Both the position numbers and the translations under genes were made by a program. From positions 1-44,801 of the forward strand of contig CAIKYX010000085.1 of the NCBI GenBank assembly GCA_903831745.1: a DNA stretch of 44,801 bases, written 5' to 3'. The notes under the pieces were generated by a model. The model did not search any database, had not been told where the DNA came from, and saw only the letters and a list, made by a program, of their open reading frames with translations. Within the stretch, counting starts at the first letter, position 1, and every line of letters starts with the position of its first letter. The DNA is from Oligoflexia bacterium. Its GTDB lineage: Bacteria > Bdellovibrionota > UBA1018 > CAIMNF01. Of this stretch, positions 37,471 through 44,801 are shown piece by piece.

Positions 37471-37489
37471 AGGTCGGGCCCACCTTTTT
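37469..37489 (+). terminator. Possible terminator after VWA gene
   Basis: AAAGGT-CGGGCCC-ACCTTTTTG overlapping the stop codon. Confidence 0.45.
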
Positions 37490-37586
37490 GTTTAGCTTTG
37501 CGTTAGATTTGACGTGGCCGTTCAATTTTAAAACTTATCTTTGATTTAAACTTAGTCCCAATTGAATCCATCGCGCTCCTGTTAGC

Positions 37587-38639
37587 TTGATTTCGGGAGG
37601 GGCAGATATGAGTTTATCACCCATAGCGATGTTTACTTTTCTGGCGGTCATGCTTTTGTTTCATCATCAGGCACGTTCCGAGGTATGGGATGGATCGAGT
37701 GATCCTTCGGTGATGGACAATCAGTACGAGTATCGTTTTTCGAAGTTACCGCTCGGCGGAATTTTGGACAGGAAGCCGTGGTCAGAGACTTACTGGCCCG
37801 ATTTCAAGGGAAATATCAATTACCGGTGGAACTCTCCCGGTCATGAAGGTTTCGGGTACCACTCGCCATCGAAGCGGGATTTGCAATCCATGTCGCCTCA
37901 ACAACTTGAGCAGCTTGCTCCCTCCGAAAAATACGACATTTTCATGGCCAGGTACGATTATCCGCTTCGGTCAGAAGTGGATTCGACTTCAGCAAATTCC
38001 GATGCCAAATTTTGGCAAGGAATCTGTGATGGCTGGTCGATTTCGGCGATTCAATACGCAGAACCCAAGCCAGTTACGGTGACGAATCCTGATGGAATTT
38101 TGGTGCCGTTTGGTTCATCTGACATCAAGGGGCTTATGGCTTATTTTGCGGCGGTTCATTTCGGAGTGAGCACTCATCAGGTGGGCAGGCAGTGTAACTT
38201 CTGGGGCTGCAATAGCATCAATGCAGGGGCCCTTCATGTCATTCTTTCGAATGAGCTCGCTCTAAAGAAAATGCCATTCATCATTCAGAGGGTACACACC
38301 CATGAGATTTGGAACCAGCCTACTTATGGATTTCAATCCGTTGTGCGAGGCTCCGCGCAACCCGAAGCGGGCGATCATGGTGTGTTAGTTCATACCACGC
38401 TCTACTACACGGACGAACTCGATGAGCCTTTGTGGAAACCCGTGACCGGAACATCGAGTTTCGTTGAAGGTAAGGTTGAAATGGACTACATCCTCGATCT
38501 CGATAGTAGCGATGAGATCATCGGAGGTGAATATACTACCTCAGACTATCCGGGGTTTGTTTGGGTGCCCGTGAACCATCTCGAGTTTACCGGTGCCTTT
38601 GATGGCATCAATCGCCTTTATCAACCTGTGAAAAAATGA
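37587..38639 (+). CDS. Exported protein resembling bacterial transglutaminase-elicitor (GP42-like) family
   Basis: Signal peptide; FWQGICDGWSISAIQYAEP candidate Cys, VIIQRVHTHEIWNQPTYGF candidate His; family call by eye. Confidence 0.5.
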   Translation: MISGGADMSLSPIAMFTFLAVMLLFHHQARSEVWDGSSDPSVMDNQYEYRFSKLPLGGILDRKPWSETYWPDFKGNINYRWNSPGHEGFGYHSPSKRDLQSMSPQQLEQLAPSEKYDIFMARYDYPLRSEVDSTSANSDAKFWQGICDGWSISAIQYAEPKPVTVTNPDGILVPFGSSDIKGLMAYFAAVHFGVSTHQVGRQCNFWGCNSINAGALHVILSNELALKKMPFIIQRVHTHEIWNQPTYGFQSVVRGSAQPEAGDHGVLVHTTLYYTDELDEPLWKPVTGTSSFVEGKVEMDYILDLDSSDEIIGGEYTTSDYPGFVWVPVNHLEFTGAFDGINRLYQPVKK

Positions 38640-38651
38640 TATTTTTAAGCC

Positions 38652-40598
38652 GTGAAGGTTCAGGAAATTCTGAGTACGATTCTTAAAGGCGGCAGTCTGA
38701 CAGATAAGTTGTCGGGTGCAGATTTGCGCCCTGACGATCTCGAATGGGGTATTTCGCCAGCAGCGATCGTCCTTCCTGAGGAGCCCACACGAAGTGGTGT
38801 GCTTTCGGCAACTTCTGCCGGTCAAACCAAGTTTGCTTTTCCAAAGCGAGCGGAGCTGAAGCAGGCAACCGGACGAGGTCGACTTTTACATTTTTTCTTA
38901 AACCATGAGTTGCTTGCAATCGAGACCATGGCCTATACGCTTCTTAAATTTCCGGATGCGCCCCTTGAATTTAAAAAGGGGGTTTTTAAGACCCTGCAGG
39001 ATGAACAGCGTCACCTGGGAATGTACTTAAACCGCATGCATGAGCTCGGAGTCGAACTTGGGGCTGCGCCCCTGAATCTCTATTTTTGGAACACCCTGAA
39101 GACCATGCAATCTCCTCTCGATTTTGTCACCCGCATGAGCCTGACTTTCGAGCAGGCGAATCTCGATTTCGCACTCGAATACGCAAAGATTCTCGAACAG
39201 GATACCGGAGACGAAGCGACTGCGCGTTTGATGAAAGAAGTGCATGACGACGAAGTCAAACACGTCGCCCATGGGCTAAAGTGGTTTAAGCTTTGGAGTG
39301 ATTCCGTCTCGGAGTGGGAAGCTTATCGGCGACTTCTTCCTTTTCCACTGACTCCTAGACGTGCCCGCGGGGGTGCCTTTTTTGCAGCCGAGTCGCGAAA
39401 AGAAGCGGGCTTATCCGAGGATTTTGTCGAGCGACTGAGAATTGCAGGGGGTTCGCGTGGACGAGTGCCGGATTATTTTTTCTTCAATCCCCAATGCGAA
39501 ATCGAGAAGGACCTGTCTACGCTGCCTCAGGTACTGAAGACCAAGATCGAGGACCTCGCGCCCCTGATGGTGTGGTTTACGCAAGAAGACGATGTACTTG
39601 AATTGCCGCGAATTCCGGCGCTCGATTGGCAGTCTCAGGTCTATGATTTACGGGGCCAGTTGCCGGAGTTTGTTTCTACTTTTAGCGAAGTCGACCGGCA
39701 GCCCGCATTCGAGGAATTGAAGCCCTGGGGGTGGGGCAAAAGCGCCTGGCAGAAACTCGAAGGGTTTCGTGGTAGAACGCGAAAGCCGCCTACGTTTTCG
39801 CAGACACTTCATTCAGAAAAACTCTTTTCGAAGACGTGGTGGAAGTCTGAGTTGTCGAAACAAGGTTTGGCTACCGGTTGGGTGATTCAAAGTGCCGAGC
39901 AGTTTCTCGAAGTCAGAAAATCGTTTCAGGCCAATGCGCAATACTTGGCGAAGACCGCCATGGGAACCAGCGGGCGAGGGCATCTTTTGGTTGATGCAGC
40001 GACTCCCGCGGATCAGTTTTCTGAAGGTGAGTGGGTGATCGAGCCCTACTATGACAAAGTCATCGATTTTTCGGTTCAATATGAAATCAAAAATGATGGA
40101 GCGGTGAAGGAATGGGAGCCTCGTTTCTTTAAAACGGATTCGCGTTTTCAGTACCGTGGAAGTTATATCGGCACCTGGGGATATCATTCGGCACTCGAGA
40201 ATGAATACAAAACATTAGTTGCAGGTCGGGCCCAGATTGCCGAAGCTCATCGCCAGGTAATCGAGATACTAAAATCGGTTGGTTACATTGGTCCACTTGG
40301 TATTGATGCGCTCATTTATCGAAACGCAGAAGGGGGGCTATTTATTGCCCCGATCATCGAAGTGAATGTCAGGTACACGATGGGGCGAGTGGCAGTCGAG
40401 CTTGAAGCGGCGTTGAAGCGCCGGTCGCCTCAGGTTCAGGGCTTTTGGGAGTTCTTAGGAAAAAAAGATCTCGGAAAAATGGGCGTCGCCACCTTTGCCG
40501 AGGCGAAACTGAAGTTAGATCAAAAATACGGAAAAGAAAAAGTAGTTGCGACTACTTCTGTCGATTCGAAAGAAACCTGGACTGTGTTTTATTCTTGA
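38652..40598 (+). CDS. Ferritin-like (DUF455) / ATP-grasp fusion protein
   Basis: N-term FLNHELLAIETMAYTLLKFPDAPLEFKKGVFKTLQDEQRHLGMYLNRM and EVHDDEVKHVAHGLKWF; C-term AKTAMGTSGRGHLL, WVIEPYYDKVIDFSVQYEI, GPLGIDALIYR, PIIEVNVRYTMGRVA. Confidence 0.85.
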   Translation: MKVQEILSTILKGGSLTDKLSGADLRPDDLEWGISPAAIVLPEEPTRSGVLSATSAGQTKFAFPKRAELKQATGRGRLLHFFLNHELLAIETMAYTLLKFPDAPLEFKKGVFKTLQDEQRHLGMYLNRMHELGVELGAAPLNLYFWNTLKTMQSPLDFVTRMSLTFEQANLDFALEYAKILEQDTGDEATARLMKEVHDDEVKHVAHGLKWFKLWSDSVSEWEAYRRLLPFPLTPRRARGGAFFAAESRKEAGLSEDFVERLRIAGGSRGRVPDYFFFNPQCEIEKDLSTLPQVLKTKIEDLAPLMVWFTQEDDVLELPRIPALDWQSQVYDLRGQLPEFVSTFSEVDRQPAFEELKPWGWGKSAWQKLEGFRGRTRKPPTFSQTLHSEKLFSKTWWKSELSKQGLATGWVIQSAEQFLEVRKSFQANAQYLAKTAMGTSGRGHLLVDAATPADQFSEGEWVIEPYYDKVIDFSVQYEIKNDGAVKEWEPRFFKTDSRFQYRGSYIGTWGYHSALENEYKTLVAGRAQIAEAHRQVIEILKSVGYIGPLGIDALIYRNAEGGLFIAPIIEVNVRYTMGRVAVELEAALKRRSPQVQGFWEFLGKKDLGKMGVATFAEAKLKLDQKYGKEKVVATTSVDSKETWTVFYS

Positions 40599-41323
40599 GG
40601 CTTCAGGCCTACGTAGATGCGATGCACATCATCGTTTTCATCAACGCCGGCAAGAAACTCGGTAACTTCTTTGAGTTGGTCGCCCGAGAGATCGACAAAG
40701 TTCTTTGCGATATAGCTCATTTCTGAGCTCAGGATGTTCCATCCTGATTTGTTCAGAAATTCGTTTACGGTATTAAGTTCGCTTGCACCACAGGTAAAGC
40801 GGGCCAGCGCTCCGTCTGTCGGTTGGCCTTCTCCGGGTTTGATCGCGATCACTTCGTCTGCGCCTGCTTCGATGGCAACACTTTCGAGATCAGCGCCTTT
40901 GTCTTTAAAATGAGCTTCGACCACCCCTTTATGATCGAACATCCAGGCAACTGATCCTGCAGAACCCAATTGGCCCTTGCGAAAAACACCACGGATGTCG
41001 GCGAAGGTGCGATTTCGGTTATCGGTCAGACACTCGACCATGATCGGAACCTGATGAGGCGCAAAGCCTTCGTAAATAATGGTTTCGTAATTGACGGGCT
41101 CGTCGAGTAGGCCCGCGCCACGCTTGACTGCACGTTCGATAGTGTCTCGAGGAACCGAGTTCTTACGAGCGTCTTCCATCGCGCCACGAAGTCGAAAGTT
41201 CGAATTAGGATCCGGGCCTCCGAGTTTAGCGGCGACGATGATCTCTTTGGTCAATTTTCCGATAATTGCACCTTTTTTAGCGGCCTGAGCCGCCTTAATC
41301 GGTGCTTTCCATTGTGCTCCCAT
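40589..41323 (-). CDS. yebC: YebC/PmpR-family regulator
   Basis: MGAQWKAPIKAAQAAKKGAIIGKLTKEIIVAAKLGGPDPNSNFRLRGAMEDARKNSVP; GSVAWMFDHKG. Confidence 0.93.
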   Translation of the reverse strand: MGAQWKAPIKAAQAAKKGAIIGKLTKEIIVAAKLGGPDPNSNFRLRGAMEDARKNSVPRDTIERAVKRGAGLLDEPVNYETIIYEGFAPHQVPIMVECLTDNRNRTFADIRGVFRKGQLGSAGSVAWMFDHKGVVEAHFKDKGADLESVAIEAGADEVIAIKPGEGQPTDGALARFTCGASELNTVNEFLNKSGWNILSSEMSYIAKNFVDLSGDQLKEVTEFLAGVDENDDVHRIYVGLKPQE

Positions 41324-41408
41324 GGGCAACACCTTATCAAATCTTTGTGTAAAAAGATAGGGTGAGCCTGAACTTGCAATTTGGGCCTAAAATCCCTATA
41401 TTTTTTAA

Positions 41409-41981
41409 ATGTTATCGATTCCAAAGAAGGATTACTCCGCTTTTCTCTACGACTGTGATGGAACCCTGGCTGATACCATGGCGCCTCATGCCCAGGCTTG
41501 GGTAGAAGAATTAGCCCGGCACGGGCTCACGATCGAGGCCGCTTTGATTTACGAACTGGCGGGAATGCCTGCTATCAAAACGGTCATCGAACTGAATCGC
41601 CGCTTCGGAACGACGCTCGATCCCGAATCGATTGCTGCATCTAAAGAACAGCGTTTTCTGAATGAGTACATGACGAAGATCGAGCCCATTCATGCGGTGG
41701 TCGATCATCTCAAAGCCAGTTTTGGAAAAGCAAAAATTGCGGTCGTATCGGGCGGCAGAACGAAAGTGGTGAATCGAACCCTGAGTCTTCTCGGAATTGC
41801 AGACATGGTTGAAGTCGTGATTTGTGCAGAGGATGTAAAGCATGGTAAGCCGCACCCCGAACCGTTTTTGATGGCTGCCGAAAGATTAGGCGTTGCCCCG
41901 GAGACGTGTCTGGTATTTGAAGATGGCGAGCTTGGAATTCAGTCGGCGATTGCTGCGGGAATGGATTTTGTTCGGGTGTGA
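41409..41981 (+). CDS. HAD-superfamily phosphatase (beta-PGM-like)
   Basis: FLYDCDGTLADTMAPHAQAW, AVVSGGRTK, KHGKPHPEPFLMAAERL, VFEDGELGIQSA. Confidence 0.92.
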   Translation: MLSIPKKDYSAFLYDCDGTLADTMAPHAQAWVEELARHGLTIEAALIYELAGMPAIKTVIELNRRFGTTLDPESIAASKEQRFLNEYMTKIEPIHAVVDHLKASFGKAKIAVVSGGRTKVVNRTLSLLGIADMVEVVICAEDVKHGKPHPEPFLMAAERLGVAPETCLVFEDGELGIQSAIAAGMDFVRV

Positions 41982-42076
41982 ATTAGTGTTTTATATTTAG
42001 CTGCTCGGGGCTGGGGGCTTGATTGAAGCGGTAAATGAGCTGTTGGTCGGACGGTTCGAAATGGTCTACGCGCCTG

Positions 42077-42108
42077 TTGTTGACTTTTGTTGTCAACAAA
42101 GGTATTAT
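42077..42108 (+). promoter_or_regulatory. sigma70-like promoter with embedded inverted repeat
   Basis: TTGTTGAC-N7-GTCAACAA (42077-42099) overlapping TTGACT (42080) -17- TATTAT (42103). Confidence 0.6.
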
Positions 42109-42132
42109 CCTTTCCAAACCAAAAGATTAAAT

Positions 42133-42588
42133 ATGATGAAGTTTCTAATTATTATTTTAAGTGTTTCTTCTTTCACCCCTTCTGCACGAGCCGATGCCCC
42201 AGTTACTGGTTATTCATCCATTGATGGTGCGGAATCCCTGAGTTGTCCGGATGATGTGTTAGGCGTTATTTTTGGAAACTATATTAAGGTGGTCGCGAAC
42301 GGATTTGTGGTGATTGAACAAAATACCAAGAAAATTGAAATCTTTAAGTATGCTTCGCCTACTTGGATTCATTGCGATTTAAAAGATATGGGTGTTAACG
42401 ATCCAGGTCAGGTAAACGAACTAGTAAAGGCAACCTATCCGAATTGCAGGGCCATTCCACCTGACTCCTACGTTCATCTCGGAGATATGTACACTCGCTT
42501 TAGCATAGGTGAAAAGAGGCCAAAGTTTTTAAAGCTACTTACATTCAATCGAAACCCATATCTCGAAAAATCAGTGCTCATAGCGTAG
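42133..42588 (+). CDS. Exported hypothetical protein
   Basis: MMKFLIIILSVSSFTPSARA signal peptide; start 42133 downstream of the promoter. Confidence 0.68.
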   Translation: MMKFLIIILSVSSFTPSARADAPVTGYSSIDGAESLSCPDDVLGVIFGNYIKVVANGFVVIEQNTKKIEIFKYASPTWIHCDLKDMGVNDPGQVNELVKATYPNCRAIPPDSYVHLGDMYTRFSIGEKRPKFLKLLTFNRNPYLEKSVLIA

Positions 42589-42934
42589 CCCGAGTTAGCG
42601 AGTTTCGGATACGGAGTTGATTCTGATCATTCAAACCAGTTTTGTGGGTTAGTGGCTGGGTGTCCACGCAATCACGCATCTCAGACTGTTTGCAAATAAC
42701 GTAGTACTTATTTTGTTGTTTATTGCCTAAAACAATCGGCATCAGAAACGTATTTGCATGATCGACGTTCTCTTCGCTAACAATTTCGTAATAAGTTTGG
42801 CTGACTTCTTGGTAGGTTTTATTTCCGACCGCCATGGCAGGTTGAGGAATGTACAAATGCATTGCTAGAATCAATTCGATGGAAATCCCTTTTCTATGCA
42901 TGAAAGGCATCTTCCGCCTATGGATAAATGCCAA
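42578..42934 (-). CDS. Hypothetical protein
   Basis: ORF of 118 aa with signal-like segment; limited support. Confidence 0.4.
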   Translation of the reverse strand: MAFIHRRKMPFMHRKGISIELILAMHLYIPQPAMAVGNKTYQEVSQTYYEIVSEENVDHANTFLMPIVLGNKQQNKYYVICKQSEMRDCVDTQPLTHKTGLNDQNQLRIRNSLTRATL

Positions 42935-43241
42935 TCTTGTGTTCTGTGGCTATTTCAAACATCCCGATATAGGAATTCTCAGTCAGGTGTTCACAGCATA
43001 CTGTCGCTTGGTACGGATTTTTCTCTTTATTAATCAGTTCTAAACAATAAGCCGCAACTTCTTTGTTGTTTACTACTCTAGGGGAGTGTTCGTCGCCGCG
43101 CGTGTAAAGAGAGTAGGTCACGTCGGTCGAAAATCGAGTGTACCCATCGGTATCATGGTCTTGACTGCTAACGTCCTTAAGGTAACAAGACCCTGAAGCG
43201 TTGAGAGCTACTCTTTTATCCGTAGCTAGGTTAAATCCCAC
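42918..43241 (-). CDS. Hypothetical protein
   Basis: ORF of 107 aa, Cys-containing; start uncertain. Confidence 0.4.
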   Translation of the reverse strand: MGFNLATDKRVALNASGSCYLKDVSSQDHDTDGYTRFSTDVTYSLYTRGDEHSPRVVNNKEVAAYCLELINKEKNPYQATVCCEHLTENSYIGMFEIATEHKIGIYP

Positions 43242-43369
43242 ATTTTCGAACTCAAATTGATAAAACCTACGGTTTCGAGGTCATTCAGTTTAAGTGCATC
43301 TCGACCCACGCATAGATGTGAACTGGCTTGATAATAGGGATGTGACTAAAAATAAAACTTTCATGTCGG

Positions 43370-43804
43370 CTATGAACTGAGCCGCTTGTTAAAGATGTGG
43401 CTGGTCTTTTGAATGCGATAACCGAGTCGTTCGTAAAAGCGATGAGCGTCTACCCTGGTAATTCTCGAGCTAAAGGATATTTCTAATATGCCCCGAGACT
43501 GCGCCCAGTTCTCTGCTTTACTCATTAATTCTGCGCCAATCCCTTTTCCTCGAGAAGCTTCATCGACGACCAATCCGCCGATTTCGCAGCGAACTCCGGT
43601 AGCGATCGAGAGGTGCTCATAGACATGAATCCAGCCCACTGTTTTTTCAGCGTGAGCCACGAACACTTCCTGATTCGAAGTCGCGCGAAGCATTCTAAAG
43701 TTTCGAGTCATGTTTTCTAAGGTAACCGGATAGCCGAGCTGTGCTGAAAGCTCAACAACCTCTGTTATATTCTGTTCGTTCATCGGCGAAATCAATAGAG
43801 ACAT
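43370..43804 (-). CDS. GNAT-family acetyltransferase
   Basis: CEIGGLVVDEASRGKGIGAELMSKAENWAQSRG; AHRFYERLGYRI. Confidence 0.93.
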   Translation of the reverse strand: MSLLISPMNEQNITEVVELSAQLGYPVTLENMTRNFRMLRATSNQEVFVAHAEKTVGWIHVYEHLSIATGVRCEIGGLVVDEASRGKGIGAELMSKAENWAQSRGILEISFSSRITRVDAHRFYERLGYRIQKTSHIFNKRLSS

Positions 43805-43821
43805 TCGATTTACCTCAGTTT

Positions 43822-44664
43822 TTAGGGACAGTAAGACGGAAGTTCCTTTCGCATTCGCTTTTTTATCCGATGTGCTGCAATTTGCTCGATAGGAAAAATT
43901 CTTGGTCCTAAAGGAATCTCTACTTTTGTTCGGGCGCGCCAGAGTACAGATTGATCAGATAGGCGGGTAAGAGCGGCGCTTGCCACGCATACATCAATCG
44001 AACAGTCTGAACCGAATGACAAGCCATATTCGGCAAAGGCAGATGTAACGGTATAGTTTTTATCTGAAGCGATTTTTTTAAGTGCTTTCTTTTGCTGACT
44101 ACTTTCATAAATCCGAAGCAAGCACGCTGTTGAGCCATTTGGGATCATTTGACTGATAAAAGCAACGTTGCCTTCATCAACCGTTTCCTGGGTGGGTGAG
44201 AAAGTCTTAAAGACGAAGTTAAATTGGGTATTGGATTGAAAAAGAATCCGCATATTATATTTAAAGCGGCTGTCGATCGAAGAGGTGACTGCGTAATCAA
44301 TCGAATTCGAAGTATAGTGTCCGATAGGGGTGTTTGATGTTCTATGGTCAAAGCCATCTAGGCTATAAATATTGCCATCAAAGAATTCGTAAGTTCCGGT
44401 TTCGCCGCTGACACAAAATCCTGCATAAAAATGCACCACCTTACCGCCGGTGGGTAGAGGATCTGCCCGCACCACGGCAAAATTTAGATTTTGTTCGCAT
44501 GTGGTTTGGACGGTTTTTCCATCTGAATCTTTCATTTCATGCAAAGTGGAAGAAATTTTCCAGTAGGATTTAGAAAGGAGCGGGTTCGAGTTCGCTGGAT
44601 CAGCGAAGACGCTGGTGGTAGAGATGCAGAATAAGAACACTAGAAAAATAAATTTTAATTGCAT
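43822..44664 (-). CDS. Exported hypothetical protein
   Basis: MQLKFIFLVFLFCISTTSVFA signal peptide inside ORF 43822..44715. Confidence 0.72.
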   Translation of the reverse strand: MQLKFIFLVFLFCISTTSVFADPANSNPLLSKSYWKISSTLHEMKDSDGKTVQTTCEQNLNFAVVRADPLPTGGKVVHFYAGFCVSGETGTYEFFDGNIYSLDGFDHRTSNTPIGHYTSNSIDYAVTSSIDSRFKYNMRILFQSNTQFNFVFKTFSPTQETVDEGNVAFISQMIPNGSTACLLRIYESSQQKKALKKIASDKNYTVTSAFAEYGLSFGSDCSIDVCVASAALTRLSDQSVLWRARTKVEIPLGPRIFPIEQIAAHRIKKRMRKELPSYCP

Positions 44665-44690
44665 GACAGCTCCTGTTTTCGAATTCATTA

Positions 44691-44801
44691 CTAATGCCCA
44701 CTCGGCGTTACCCAACGAATATCAGTAATCTTGCGAGATTTCTTCCGGCCGAGAAACACATCAAAATTGATATTAAAATTACCGCCCCCGCCGTTCAGAT
44801 C
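44691..44801 (-). CDS. C-terminal part of a CDS cut by the window edge
   Basis: Reverse-strand reading ...DLNGGGGNFNINFDVFLGRKKSRKITDIRWVTPSGH*, open to the edge. Confidence 0.5.
   Translation of the reverse strand, partial: DLNGGGGNFNINFDVFLGRKKSRKITDIRWVTPSGH

Noticed and set aside
42578-43241. The two adjacent minus-strand ORFs as one frameshifted gene
   Set aside because: Reading across the overlap does not give a recognisable continuous protein; no evidence to join them.
1-44801. CRISPR arrays, tRNA/rRNA genes, transposases, prophage or classical anti-phage systems
   Set aside because: No regular direct-repeat array, cloverleaf, rRNA signature or related protein motifs were seen by eye; a tRNAscan/PADLOC run would be needed to be certain.

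Overview
The 44.8-kb window is bacterial, gene-dense and chromosome-like. It mixes housekeeping genes with many exported hypothetical proteins. The overall flavour (LexA, RRM protein, many short secreted proteins) suggests Bdellovibrionota or another former deltaproteobacterium, but this is a weak inference. Recognisable modules: RRM protein; RlmF; MBL persulfide-dioxygenase-like hydrolase; SelD-SelU; galT-galK-M24 peptidase; an operon of a haem-oxygenase-like protein, Gre factor, peptidase E and SDR; a frameshifted ABC-F ATPase; a PAS histidine kinase; arginase; DnaQ-like exonuclease diverging from LexA; two divergent APC permeases; a small TM protein with MoxR ATPase and VWA protein; a transglutaminase-elicitor-like secreted protein; a ferritin-like (DUF455)/ATP-grasp fusion; YebC; HAD phosphatase; GNAT. 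I saw no rRNA, tRNA, CRISPR array, transposase or phage module. Most interesting items: (1) the DUF455-like ferritin/ATP-grasp fusion next to MoxR/VWA and TGase-like genes; (2) a GTTC-N7-GTTC LexA-type operator in the lexA-exonuclease intergenic region; (3) a 5'UTR hairpin that would sequester the Shine-Dalgarno of the 18378-15638 operon; (4) a sigma70 promoter with an embedded inverted repeat near 42.08 kb; (5) an ABC-F gene broken by one base in a G-run; (6) an M24 paralogue without its metal ligands, translationally coupled to galK; (7) several hairpin or repeat elements between convergent genes. All family calls are from motif recognition by eye; no database search was run.
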